DNA from: Apostichopus japonicus
Lineage: Eukaryota > Echinodermata > Holothuroidea > Aspidochirotida > Stichopodidae
Assembly (NCBI RefSeq): GCF_037975245.1
Contig: NC_092574.1
Coordinates: forward strand, 8,584,713 to 8,648,712
Reading direction: 5' to 3'
Length of the DNA: 64,000 nucleotides
The notes beneath the pieces are model-generated. The model was not told where the DNA came from. It worked only from the letters and a program-made list of their open reading frames with translations, and made no database searches. Below, piece after piece: positions 1 through 11,094 of the stretch (position 1 is its first letter; every line of letters starts with the position of its first letter). Made by a program: the position numbers and the translations under genes.

Positions 1-1107
1 CACCATCGATCCCAGAAAATACACACCACAGCTTGCTACCGTCGGTAATTATACACTAGTGTACAGTCTGTACATACAGCTACGGTCATTACCTACAACA
101 CAGTGTACATAGCAACGATGGACATCTCAGGTCTAGAGAAAAGATAACAAGGTATCAGGTTTCATGACTGTCTGCATTTTGTAGCGACACGATAAAAAAA
201 TTTGACTTGCAAGCAACGGAAAGTTAACTTTTTTTCAGATGGCCGCACGCTTCAATGCCTTTAACGTTAGGTTAGTAGACCTTCACTTAAGCCAAACCGG
301 ACTCCACACGTTCACCGCTGCTCATTCCACCGTATCAACAATGTGATCTTGTAACTTAAAGGATATCGATGTTGCAAATGTAAGCAGTAAGCACTGTGTT
401 TTCTTTCTTTCAAATAACAGCCTACGCCGTGGTTATGCATGCCTGGGGGCCATTATAACGATCAGATCTAGCCTAGGCGTACGTATATTGGCCAGCCTAA
501 CGTTTTCTTAAACCTTTTAAGGCACACATAAGTCTGTAACATTAATTAGAAGTATGTTTTACTCATTATCGAATTAAAGTTATTATTATCATTATTTTTT
601 CGAGCATCTAACATAATTAACCAACATGTAAATCTACAATTTCCGCACTTTTTGTTGTTGTAAATCGTGTCATAACTAGAAAAGGCAAAGGTTAAGTTAC
701 CAGATCAATATTTTGGCAGGAGCCAGATTCTCGTGAGCCATTCAAAATCGCTGCAGTGCAGTGGTGATGTGCGGAGTTTTCCGTGGATTTGGTATTTCAG
801 TTTTTTTAACTTGCAATTGGGGAAAGGGGTTTGTTTCTGTTCTTCACTTGGTTTCAAAACAACTTTGTTCGTCATGGCTGCACTGCAGTTATGTCAAATG
901 GGGTTCCTTTGCCTACTTCAGTATTGAGAAAGTTGTCAGATGCTGGGGCATACACTCTAGTCCGTCGGATTGGGACATATAATGGCGGTCCCGGCAGCAG
1001 AAATGGGATTGAATTCACACCTCTGCCTCGTTATCCTTTGAACACTTATCGAAGAGAGAAGGCTTGAAATAAGCCGGTGTTCATCTACGATCTCACACGG
1101 ATAGGGT
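1..1107. repeat. Outer part of left palindrome arm (repeat X)
   Basis: This stretch is the reverse complement of 13110-14216 with no net length change, and is repeated directly at about 22050-23130. It is not part of the polymerase element; it is the flanking repeat that the element was inserted into. Short open frames occur in all three copies, including one ending in a conserved run rich in R, G, N and P (831-1067), but I recognise no family in them. Position 1 pairs with 14216, so the arm may continue beyond the left edge of the window. Confidence 0.9.
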
Positions 1108-4100
1108 AGTATAGTATGCCCTTTTCGCACCCCTTTTGGAGGCGGAGGCGGAGGCGGGATGAGGTGGAAAATTTGGGGGCGTCCTTCATGTAGGGTTTCG
1201 GTGCTGACGCCCCATGAGAGGGGCGAACAATGCACTCAATCCTTTTATTATAGTTTTTATTTTTAACTTTGCTTTATCCTATTTAAGTATTAAAAAATAA
1301 TATAATAACAATAATAATAATAGCTTATTAAACTTCATGATTGTTAAAACAAAACAAACGCAAACAAAACAGGTGAAACAAAATGTTGGGATATTTTAAA
1401 CATTTATTTTCTTTTTAAAGAGTACTTTCAAGAAATTATTGAACATACAAAGTTCCAGTTATGTTTCAGAACAATTATTTTACAATGTGTCTGAAAGTTA
1501 TACATTAACAGGGAGAAAAATACCAGGCAACAGTGAAATGTATTACGCCAATACATTTTCGATTACAAAGTAAATGTGTCTTACAAGTAAAGTACCCGAT
1601 ATAGGTTAAAATCGTTGATATTCTATTGGTTTATACTTCCTAACCCGTTATCATACTTTATAAAATAGGTTTCCAGATAAAATTCAAAAGAGTACAGGAT
1701 GAGAAAACATTGGTTAATATTAAAAATCAAGGAGGAAAGTCACAAAATGGGGTAAATCATTTAAAATTTAAAACAAAACGTTTTTCAATCAACTATTAAT
1801 TATAATCACCATACATTAGCCATATAAAAGAGAAAATGTACACTAAGTTCATGTAAAAAATAATAATAATAAAAAATAAAAAAAATAAAAAACTTATAAC
1901 TGTATATATAGGAGTATTCTTAACATATAGATCGGTGAATAAATTTTCTTTGCAGCTATAGTGACACTATATGTAGAGTTATACAAAACACGCACAAGCA
2001 CACGAGACAGGAGAAAACAGTAAAATATTATTCCATACTGCATAATGTTCACTAAATATCAAGATATGTAGTCGTAACACCGTCTTCTTGGACTTTTCTC
2101 TTCGGGTAAAAGTAAGTGAAGGCATCCTTTCTGAGCCTGTATGTATAAACGTGATTGTCTCTCACTCGAAAACCTTTATTTTCTCCAGTTTTTGGTTGTT
2201 TTGTTGTAAGAACCTCTTTATATATTTTCTCATCGATGCTATTTCTTTTTTTATTTACCCCTTTACAACTACATTTATCTCCCTTGACACCACCGAAACA
2301 GTTATACATTTTGCTGGATAAAGCAACAATACCATCACCTTGCCATTCTACTTTAAACAATCCAGGGGTTCGTTTATCAAACATTTTTTCTTCAGTATCA
2401 TCACGTGGAAACCATAAATGTTTTTCTGCGCGAAATGTTTCATTCATGTTCGGTTTCAAAATCTCCTCTAGACTGTTACCAGCGATGGAAATATACGCCG
2501 AATCAGTGTCCATTTCCACGTACTCCCATTTACTTACATCAAAATATTTACAGAGACAGTCGTAATAAAACTGTAACATGCGTAATTTGGCATACTGGTA
2601 GACAAACAAGCCAATTTGAATTGGAAGATCCATCTTAATACTACTTTTGGCTAGTTCTACTTCGTAACAATCATCAACGATGAAATTCAAATCTCGAAAA
2701 GCAGGTGAGTTGACCATTTTGGATGATGAACTAGCATCAGCCATTTTAACGTTTGTATGCCTTTCCCTGTTGGTAATAGTTTTACCGTAAGAAGAGTTGC
2801 CAATCAATTTCATGGTATCTGCTATGATAGCCTTTGATGGATCGCGGTCACCTGCTCGCCGAGCATTCGACACAGATTCACCAAAAGTACGAAAGCATGC
2901 TTGAGGGGTATATTCAATGACTTGGTAAATACGAGTAATTATTAAACCATGTTGAAGATACCACTTGATAAGAGGAGTTGCTAAAAGTATTTTGTTACCA
3001 AACATGCTACCTATAAGACTTCGTCTAGGTTTTTGCATTATTTTATTTTCCTCCGCAAATTGTTTCATATGTTCACCGATGTTTTCTCGGGAGATATTTG
3101 TGTTTTTGAAAATAGGACACATTTCGGCAAATATAGGTTTCAACTTATCAGGAACGTGAATGTCGCACTCAACAAACCCAAATAGTTGGTTATCCTGAAT
3201 AGCACGAATAATTTGATCTTCAGTCAATTTATTCTTAAACTCTAACGGACGATAAAGCGTACTCAAAAAATGCCTCAAATTTTGGTTATGTTTCTTCATT
3301 TCACGAAATTGACATTCCCATACTTCTTCATAGTTGTATCCTTGGTCTATTACATATTGTCGAATCTCTCTAGTATTTTCAAAGAGTGTCTTCATTGGCA
3401 CCCCAGTCTTTTCATTTACAGACTTTCCTCTAGTCGGATGACAATTATGTCCATGGTAATAACACCCATGAAACTGTAAAACGGTGTTTGTTTCTGCACA
3501 GTAACCGTCTACGGGAATTCGACGCAAGCCTATTCGCTTCTCAGAACAATTCATTGCGTGACGTATTTTTACGTCACTTACATAGGCCTTCCATTCTAAC
3601 CACTCGAAACTTATTGGTCTAGTTCGTGAGAGCTTAAACCCGTTATCTGATTTGCGTCTTGTAAAACTTCCAGTGGGCATATCCTGCATGATCGCCCAAA
3701 GATACAGTGCATTAGCATCATAACCGACAATTTTTTGGCAGACATGACTTGGGTTGTTACGAATAAATGTTTTTCCCTTTTCTTGATGTCTGTTAAAGAT
3801 GATTGAAGGTCCACCAACTAAACTTTCACGAAACGTGTAATACAAATCCTTATTTTGTTCATTAATTAATTGAAACGTTGGGTTGTTTGAAACCTTAAAT
3901 AAATGTTTCATTGTTAGCCCAGGAACTGATATCCCGTCCTTAAAGGCATCAATGCCCCTTTCTTTGTAGAACTCCGTCATCTTTTCTAATGCTTCAACGA
4001 AGGGTTCTACATCACGGTTATTGTACCATACAAGAAACTCTCGCATGGTTTTCATGTTTTCTCTTTTCCACACATTTTTACAAACTGTATAATCCTCCAC

Positions 4101-4860
4101 CGAGATATTACTTTGTTTTAAATCGCTGTAGAAAGTTTCATACGGTGGAAGCTGAGGGTAATCAAGTTTCTCTAAAGAAAACCATTCAAATGGGAAGAAT
4201 CCTTTTGTTTGTGAACATTCAAACGCTTTTAAGAAAGCATCATAACTAAACCCAGGAGCGAGATAATTTGTAATGTCGAGAAACATAAGATTATCTGTGC
4301 GCAGACACATGTAGTTATTGTTTCGCTTAATGACACAATTAATAGGATCATTTTTGATGAGATAAGGAAAGAAGAATTCTTTAATCAGGTTAATATCATA
4401 ACTACCGGAATTGAATCCTAACACGGGAATTTCGGATATCCAAGACGTTAACGAATCAAGAAGAATTTTAAGGTGATGTTGTTTGGGTCGGCCCTTACTC
4501 TTATATTTATCTTGAATTAAGTACCATTCATCTTGATCTTGCTTAATTTTATCTTCTACTGAGCGAATCAAATCACCAAAGGTTTCCTCTAACAATGCCT
4601 GACTATTTTCTGCAATTCGGGATAGATACTCAACTACATTCTGAATCAAATCATGTGGCCCTTCATTTGAAATAAAACAACGAGGTCGAAGAAACCCAGG
4701 AACATTGCTACAAACACTTGCACTTAAAGGAACATGTTTAGCCTCCCATGTCAACTTATCAGTTGCTCTAAAACCCTCCACCTGAGATTCAAAGTAACAC
4801 TCGAAATCGAACACAGCTCTGTATGGATGGTAACGTAATTTCTCTGGTACAGCGAAACCT
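1108..4860 (-). mobile_element. Inverted, 5'-truncated copy of the PolB element (left palindrome arm)
   Basis: This block is the reverse complement of 8203-11955, of identical length (3753 bp) and differing by only a few substitutions. It includes the polymerase 3' half, the T-rich 3' untranslated region and a GC-rich element end that finishes in AGTATAGTATGCCC. The AG-start terminus is compatible with Polinton-type ends, but that is inference. It lacks the zinc-finger and OTU-like part of the gene, so it cannot be an autonomous copy. Confidence 0.92.
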
Positions 4861-4931
4861 AACCGGTATAAATTTACCGGTAGACAATCAATTGATGATT
4901 TTTTTCGTGGTAAGCAATGTATCATTTCCAT
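2052..4931 (-). pseudogene. N-terminally truncated family B DNA polymerase (inverted copy)
   Basis: Open reading frame of 959 codons that matches the C-terminal two thirds of the intact polymerase at 6665-11011 almost residue for residue. I noted only two differences: Tyr for Phe before the DVSKWEY stretch and Asn for Tyr in the MYNCFGG stretch. The exonuclease motifs (FDFECY; FNSGSYD; YNNRDV), polymerase motif A (DANALY), motif B (GNSSYGKT) and motif C (DTDS) are all present. About 25 residues at the start are not polymerase sequence; they are translated from the fold-back hairpin at 4859-4931, so the ATG at 4931 is accidental. The two zinc fingers, the linker and the OTU-like segment are missing. 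The frame is uninterrupted because the duplication is recent, not necessarily because it is used. A truncated enzyme lacking priming functions is possible but untested. Confidence 0.85.
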
Positions 4932-5040
4932 TCCACGGGGTAACGATGAACTTTGTTGCGCTCGAGCTCTAGTGACAGCCCTTGCTTACCACGAAAAAAA
5001 TCATCAATTGATTGTCTACCGGTAAATTTATACCGGTTAG
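4859..5040. repeat. Fold-back hairpin at the palindrome centre
   Basis: A 59-bp perfect inverted repeat (4859-4917 and 4982-5040) surrounds a 64-bp loop. The right arm is continuous with the sequence leading to the intact polymerase gene. The left arm is joined directly to the inverted polymerase copy, sharing the dinucleotide CT (AG on the other strand) with it at 4859-4860. This is the pattern expected when a replicating strand folds back, copies itself, then switches to a second template. Confidence 0.88.
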
Positions 5041-6664
5041 ACCTACCCCCACCTGAAGGCATTTTCAAATGGATCAAATTCAGCCTAAATGTGGGCCTGG
5101 TTTGATTTGTACGAGTCTATCTTCATGTATTGTTTATTCCCTTAAAGCAGTGAGTACGTTCTCATTCTACTCAATAAACGTGTTCACAATATGTGCACTG
5201 GCTCTCTACTTTGTTCACAGTGTGCTCATTTACTCTTTGAGTCACTCGTTTGTGTTCACAGGCTCATCACAAGAAACAAGTGCAATTTACAGTATTCTAT
5301 TCTCTGCAAAATCCCATTACGTCATCGATCTTTGCTTTTTCACTCATTAATTCATCAAGAATGATAAGGATGTAGCAGTCTTACCATAACCACCAGAAAA
5401 CCTGTTGTTTTTGGATATTATTTACCTCTCCGCTACAACTATAGTATATGTTTTATTATGGTGCGGTGAATCAGTCCTCCGTTTCCCGATTATGCATGTA
5501 AAATTTAGTTTACTTTCGAATGACTATATATATATATTTATATATAAGTTCGTTTTATCCGTTAACATATTTTCTTGAATTTTAGGTCTGATAACTTAGC
5601 CTGAGTTTTCCTACTCAGTTGTCTCGGCAGCAAGAAAAGTTAAACCTTCACCCTTCCTAGTACTGTAGGTGTACTGTATCATGGACAGATGAACAATACA
5701 ACCAGTCAGTAGATTAAGGCCTTCAATCAATAGTCATCTATTGTGTACCCTTGCTGGGATATAATCTCTCTAGTAAAGAAACAACTCCTTCGGTATTCAG
5801 CGTTACTAGCACGGCGCGGCAGGCTATCGTACTTGTTTTGTGTAAGTTAGCTTACAGAATGATAGTAAGTAGACCTACTTTTAAGTACAACGATTGTAAA
5901 ATTGTGGTAGATAAGGTTATTTCTTTTCTTTTAACGTTGGGACGAGAATTCCTATAAAATTAAAAAGGAATATAGATTGTGGAGTTTAAAGTATATCGAT
6001 ACCTGATACTTTACTACAAACTTATTAGGTGACTTTGGTTACAGGTAAGTATATGTGTAGAAGTTGATAACACACTGTTGTAAGACACATGGGTCTATCG
6101 TGGGGACAGAAATAAAATCATTGTTAACGTTTTATGGTCCAACAACCTCAGTTACTGTATTGTCTTTGTCGAAATCACTTCTTGTGATAAAACGGCAGTT
6201 ATGTGGGGAACCTTACGAAGTGATATATATATATATATACTATACTAACTGTAGCGGTGTTTGTGTCCGAAAATGTTATTTCATATATTTTCTACAACCT
6301 CAAATGAAGTTTTTCTTATTTCGAAATGTTTTAAACGCTCTCTAGCTTAATCTACTTATTTCGTTACCTTGTTGAATAATGCAGACGAAGGAAACAATAT
6401 ATATAAAGAGATTAATACGTTGTTCCTTACATCGGCATTGTGAGTATTTATTGTCTCCCCAACTTGTGAAATTTATGAGGGTGCTCTGAATCACCGACCC
6501 CCTTAGAAGTTAACATGTTCAGACTTGTTTATCAAGGAGGGTGTTACGTAACCGTCACTGCTGCTCAATGAACCGTTACGCTTGATTCAAGCTCATATAG
6601 TCTTTGTATTGAGCCAAGGTTTCTCATTTACTATTTGAAACTTGAAAGAGAAAGGTCAGCATAC
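5041..6664 (+). other. Upstream region of the PolB gene, no gene recognised
   Basis: About 1.6 kb of AT-rich sequence present only in the right half of the palindrome. It contains short (TA)n runs near 5524-5546 and 6222-6239 and only small unrelated open frames (for example 5069-5350 and 6064-6345). It presumably holds the 5' untranslated region and promoter of the polymerase gene, but I see no certain TATA box or splice site. The 5' terminus of the element is not visible; no inverted copy of the 3' terminal AGTATAGT motif is found here. Confidence 0.5.
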
Positions 6665-9600
6665 ATGTTAGGTAGCACAATGTCATATCAGTGTAAAACA
6701 TGCGGAAAGGTTTTCGCTCGTCAAGATATTTTAAAACGTCATGTTGAAACTGTCCATATCAAAGGGGCAAACTTACAATGCAGAATTTGTTTTAAACAAT
6801 ATTCTCGAAAGGATAACCTCCTTCGCCACTTGAAATATCATGCCACGGAGGCAAGAAATGGTCAGAACACCGTAACAACAGATGTTACTAGAACAGTTTC
6901 TACACAAAAGGATATTGCTCCAGCGCAAACCCCGTCTACCTCGGTAACGGGGAGAGATGCAAACGGAACATATACTTCAATCCAGGAAACTAGCGGTAAA
7001 CGAATAGCTGAAAGTGATGATCAAGTTAGATCACAATCTTTAAAACGAATGAAAACATCAGAAGTATCTAACTCTGTGTCATGTGAAGATCTAGTCGAAG
7101 TACCAGCCAACGTTGACGAATTTGTCTCTACTTTCCATATTCCAGAAAGGACTGATTGTTCACATGAAGACGTTCTGCGGTTGTACAAGAAACATTGGAA
7201 CGATATCCGCACTAAATTTCGCAGGCAAAATAAACTAAGGGATGTGTACAACTATCGATTGAGCAAAACTTCTCGAGAAAAGTTGATCCATCACACAGAT
7301 ATGATTTTTGATGATCAAAAATATGTTTTCAAGATTAATGTTGGATTGGGGTTCTTTCTTCGTAATGTCGAAACGTGTGAACTTCGTTATTACTACGCTT
7401 CGAATAATTCTAAGCTGTTCAAAGAACCCTTCCAGATCACAAACAAGCTGACACTTGAACATTTCACCGAAGCTCTTCTTGCACAGGATCTACTCGAACA
7501 TGCACGGTTACAAAGACCAAATTCGAAATGGGTGATAGAAACAGTTACTAACGTAACTTACTTTGTCTATAAGGTACTTGACCACCCGATCGGATGTGTT
7601 ACAGTTGAAGTTCCGGACTATGTAAAGGACAACAAAGCTATCGTTAACCTCGAGAAGAATCTTCATACCGGTGAACCAAACAATGATAACATGTGTTTGT
7701 TCAGATGTCTGGCGCTATTTCGTGGATCTAATCCAAAATCCCTGGAAAAAGAAACCCATAGAATGTATCGTCTTTACTCACACGGACAGGATCCGAGAAG
7801 CTTCGACGGGGTACGGATGAAAGAACTCACTCGGTTCGAAGACAGCTTCAACGTGAACATCGTTGTTTATGAATTAAACAAACAGGAAACAGAAAATGGT
7901 GATTCAACGGCATATCTCCTTGTTAACTCCAGTATTCTTCATGTAGCACAATTGGTAAGGCGTTCCTTGGAGAAATTTAAGGATACAATGTATGTTAACT
8001 TAATTGGTAATCATTTTTCGTATATTTCTGATATCAATATGTATTCTAAAACGTATATGTGTCGTAAATGTCAAAAATTATGGAAAGAGAGCAAGGCTCT
8101 TATCAGACATGAAACAAAATGTGAGGGTAAAGGTTCAAAGCATAAGTTCCCTGGTGGAGTTTTCCAATTACAGAGAACCGTTTTTGAGCAGTTAGAAGAC
8201 GAAGGTTTCGCTGTACCAGAGAAATTACGTTACCATCCATACAGAGCTGTGTTCGATTTCGAGTGTTACTTTGAATCTCAGGTGGAGGGTTTTAGAGCAA
8301 CTGATAAGTTGACATGGGAGGCTAAACATGTTCCTTTAAGTGCAAGTGTTTGTAGCAATGTTCCTGGGTTTCTTCGACCTCGTTGTTTTATTTCAAATGA
8401 AGGGCCACATGATTTGATTCAGAATGTAGTTGAGTATCTATCCCGAATTGCAGAAAATAGTCAGGCATTGTTAGAGGAAACCTTTGGTGATTTGATTCGC
8501 TCAGTAGAAGATAAAATTAAGCAAGATCAAGATGAATGGTACTTAATTCAAGATAAATATAAGAGTAAGGGCCGACCCAAACAACATCACCTTAAAATTC
8601 TTCTTGATTCGTTAACGTCTTGGATATCCGAAATTCCCGTGTTAGGATTCAATTCCGGTAGTTATGATATTAACCTGATTAAAGAATTCTTCTTTCCTTA
8701 TCTCATCAAAAATGATCCTATTAATTGTGTCATTAAGCGAAACAATAACTACATGTGTCTGCGCACAGATAATCTTATGTTTCTCGACATTACAAATTAT
8801 CTCGCTCCTGGGTTTAGTTATGATGCTTTCTTAAAAGCGTTTGAATGTTCACAAACAAAAGGATTCTTCCCATTTGAATGGTTTTCTTTAGAGAAACTTG
8901 ATTACCCTCAGCTTCCACCGTATGAAACTTTCTACAGCGATTTAAAGCAAAGTAATATCTCGGTGGAGGATTATACAGTTTGTAAAAATGTGTGGAAAAG
9001 AGAAAACATGAAAACCATGCGAGAGTTTCTTGTATGGTACAATAACCGTGATGTAGAACCCTTCGTTGAAGCATTAGAAAAGATGACGGAGTTCTACAAA
9101 GAAAGGGGCATTGATGCCTTTAAGGACGGGATATCAGTTCCTGGGCTAACAATGAAACATTTATTTAAGGTTTCAAACAACCCAACGTTTCAATTAATTA
9201 ATGAACAAAATAAGGATTTGTATTACACGTTTCGTGAAAGTTTAGTTGGTGGACCTTCAATCATCTTTAACAGACATCAAGAAAAGGGAAAAACATTTAT
9301 TCGTAACAACCCAAGTCATGTCTGCCAAAAAATTGTCGGTTATGATGCTAATGCACTGTATCTTTGGGCGATCATGCAGGATATGCCCACTGGAAGTTTT
9401 ACAAGACGCAAATCAGATAACGGGTTTAAGCTCTCACGAACTAGACCAATAAGTTTCGAGTGGTTAGAATGGAAGGCCTATGTAAGTGACGTAAAAATAC
9501 GTCACGCAATGAATTGTTCTGAGAAGCGAATAGGCTTGCGTCGAATTCCCGTAGACGGTTACTGTGCAGAAACAAACACCGTTTTACAGTTTCATGGGTG

Positions 9601-11011
9601 TTATTACCATGGACATAATTGTCATCCGACTAGAGGAAAGTCTGTAAATGAAAAGACTGGGGTGCCAATGAAGACACTCTTTGAAAATACTAGAGAGATT
9701 CGACAATATGTAATAGACCAAGGATACAACTATGAAGAAGTATGGGAATGTCAATTTCGTGAAATGAAGAAACATAACCAAAATTTGAGGCATTTTTTGA
9801 GTACGCTTTATCGTCCGTTAGAGTTTAAGAATAAATTGACTGAAGATCAAATTATTCGTGCTATTCAGGATAACCAACTATTTGGGTTTGTTGAGTGCGA
9901 CATTCACGTTCCTGATAAGTTGAAACCTATATTTGCCGAAATGTGTCCTATTTTCAAAAACACAAATATCTCCCGAGAAAACATCGGTGAACATATGAAA
10001 CAATTTGCGGAGGAAAATAAAATAATGCAAAAACCTAGACGAAGTCTTATAGGTAGCATGTTTGGTAACAAAATACTTTTAGCAACTCCTCTTATCAAGT
10101 GGTATCTTCAACATGGTTTAATAATTACTCGTATTTACCAAGTCATTGAATATACCCCTCAAGCATGCTTTCGTACTTTTGGTGAATCTGTGTCGAATGC
10201 TCGGCGAGCAGGTGACCGCGATCCATCAAAGGCTATCATAGCAGATACCATGAAATTGATTGGCAACTCTTCTTACGGTAAAACTATTACCAACAGGGAA
10301 AGGCATACAAACGTTAAAATGGCTGATGCTAGTTCATCATCCAAAATGGTCAACTCACCTGCTTTTCGAGATTTGAATTTCATCGTTGATGATTGTTACG
10401 AAGTAGAACTAGCCAAAAGTAGTATTAAGATGGATCTTCCAATTCAAATTGGCTTGTTTGTCTACCAGTATGCCAAATTACGCATGTTACAGTTTTATTA
10501 CGACTGTCTCTGTAAATTTTTTGATGTAAGTAAATGGGAGTACGTGGAAATGGACACTGATTCGGCGTATATTTCCATCGCTGGTAACAGTCTAGAGGAG
10601 ATTTTGAAACCGAACATGAATGAAACATTTCGCGCAGAAAAACATTTATGGTTTCCACGTGATGATACTGAAGAAAAAATGTTTGATAAACGAACCCCTG
10701 GATTGTTTAAAGTAGAATGGCAAGGTGATGGTATTGTTGCTTTATCCAGCAAAATGTATTACTGTTTCGGTGGTGTCAAGGGAGATAAATGTAGTTGTAA
10801 AGGGGTAAATAAAAAAAGAAATAGCATCGATGAGAAAATATATAAAGAGGTTCTTACAACAAAACAACCAAAAACTGGAGAAAATAAAGGTTTTCGAGTG
10901 AGAGACAATCACGTTTATACATACAGGCTCAGAAAGGATGCCTTCACTTACTTTTACCCGAAGAGAAAAGTCCAAGAAGACGGTGTTACGACTACATATC
11001 TTGATATTTAG
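6665..11011 (+). CDS. C2H2 zinc finger / OTU-like / family B DNA polymerase fusion protein
   Basis: Predicted 1448-residue protein starting at the ATG at 6665 (a second in-frame ATG is at 6680). Residues 10-59 form two C2H2 zinc fingers (C10, C13, H26, H31; C39, C42, H55, H59). Around 340-450 is a segment with a DNMCLFRC motif (Cys344) and a later GNHFSYI (His450), resembling the OTU-like or papain-like fold seen at this position in related invertebrate polymerases. Residues 466-486 hold a further Cys-rich finger. Exonuclease motifs follow: FDFECY (D531, E533), FNSGSYD (N663, D668) and YNNRDV (Y792, D796). Polymerase motifs are DANALY (D894), GNSSYGKT (K1197-T1207) and DTDS (D1297, D1299). 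Between motifs A and B lies an insertion with FHGCYYHGHNCHP (976-988), resembling a Vsr-like endonuclease segment. All catalytic acids are present, so the enzyme could be active. It belongs to the DNA_pol_B_2 type used by Polintons, linear plasmids and protein-primed viruses. Assignment as a polymerase is firm; the OTU-like and endonuclease-like calls are inference. Confidence 0.93.
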   Translation: MLGSTMSYQCKTCGKVFARQDILKRHVETVHIKGANLQCRICFKQYSRKDNLLRHLKYHATEARNGQNTVTTDVTRTVSTQKDIAPAQTPSTSVTGRDANGTYTSIQETSGKRIAESDDQVRSQSLKRMKTSEVSNSVSCEDLVEVPANVDEFVSTFHIPERTDCSHEDVLRLYKKHWNDIRTKFRRQNKLRDVYNYRLSKTSREKLIHHTDMIFDDQKYVFKINVGLGFFLRNVETCELRYYYASNNSKLFKEPFQITNKLTLEHFTEALLAQDLLEHARLQRPNSKWVIETVTNVTYFVYKVLDHPIGCVTVEVPDYVKDNKAIVNLEKNLHTGEPNNDNMCLFRCLALFRGSNPKSLEKETHRMYRLYSHGQDPRSFDGVRMKELTRFEDSFNVNIVVYELNKQETENGDSTAYLLVNSSILHVAQLVRRSLEKFKDTMYVNLIGNHFSYISDINMYSKTYMCRKCQKLWKESKALIRHETKCEGKGSKHKFPGGVFQLQRTVFEQLEDEGFAVPEKLRYHPYRAVFDFECYFESQVEGFRATDKLTWEAKHVPLSASVCSNVPGFLRPRCFISNEGPHDLIQNVVEYLSRIAENSQALLEETFGDLIRSVEDKIKQDQDEWYLIQDKYKSKGRPKQHHLKILLDSLTSWISEIPVLGFNSGSYDINLIKEFFFPYLIKNDPINCVIKRNNNYMCLRTDNLMFLDITNYLAPGFSYDAFLKAFECSQTKGFFPFEWFSLEKLDYPQLPPYETFYSDLKQSNISVEDYTVCKNVWKRENMKTMREFLVWYNNRDVEPFVEALEKMTEFYKERGIDAFKDGISVPGLTMKHLFKVSNNPTFQLINEQNKDLYYTFRESLVGGPSIIFNRHQEKGKTFIRNNPSHVCQKIVGYDANALYLWAIMQDMPTGSFTRRKSDNGFKLSRTRPISFEWLEWKAYVSDVKIRHAMNCSEKRIGLRRIPVDGYCAETNTVLQFHGCYYHGHNCHPTRGKSVNEKTGVPMKTLFENTREIRQYVIDQGYNYEEVWECQFREMKKHNQNLRHFLSTLYRPLEFKNKLTEDQIIRAIQDNQLFGFVECDIHVPDKLKPIFAEMCPIFKNTNISRENIGEHMKQFAEENKIMQKPRRSLIGSMFGNKILLATPLIKWYLQHGLIITRIYQVIEYTPQACFRTFGESVSNARRAGDRDPSKAIIADTMKLIGNSSYGKTITNRERHTNVKMADASSSSKMVNSPAFRDLNFIVDDCYEVELAKSSIKMDLPIQIGLFVYQYAKLRMLQFYYDCLCKFFDVSKWEYVEMDTDSAYISIAGNSLEEILKPNMNETFRAEKHLWFPRDDTEEKMFDKRTPGLFKVEWQGDGIVALSSKMYYCFGGVKGDKCSCKGVNKKRNSIDEKIYKEVLTTKQPKTGENKGFRVRDNHVYTYRLRKDAFTYFYPKRKVQEDGVTTTYLDI

Positions 11012-11094
11012 TGAACATTATGCAGTATGGAATAATATTTTACTGTTTTCTCCTGTCTCGTGTGCTTGTGCGTGTTTTGTATAACTCTACATAT

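Noticed and set aside
831-1067. Small gene with a conserved RRIGTYNGGPG-type tail (also at 13150-13386 and 22773-23096)
   Set aside because: Conserved only because the DNA is a repeat; the third copy shifts frame at its start and no family is recognised.
3989-4249. Short frames opposite the polymerase gene (several at 2088-4249 and mirrored at 8814-10975)
   Set aside because: Antisense shadows of the polymerase coding sequence.
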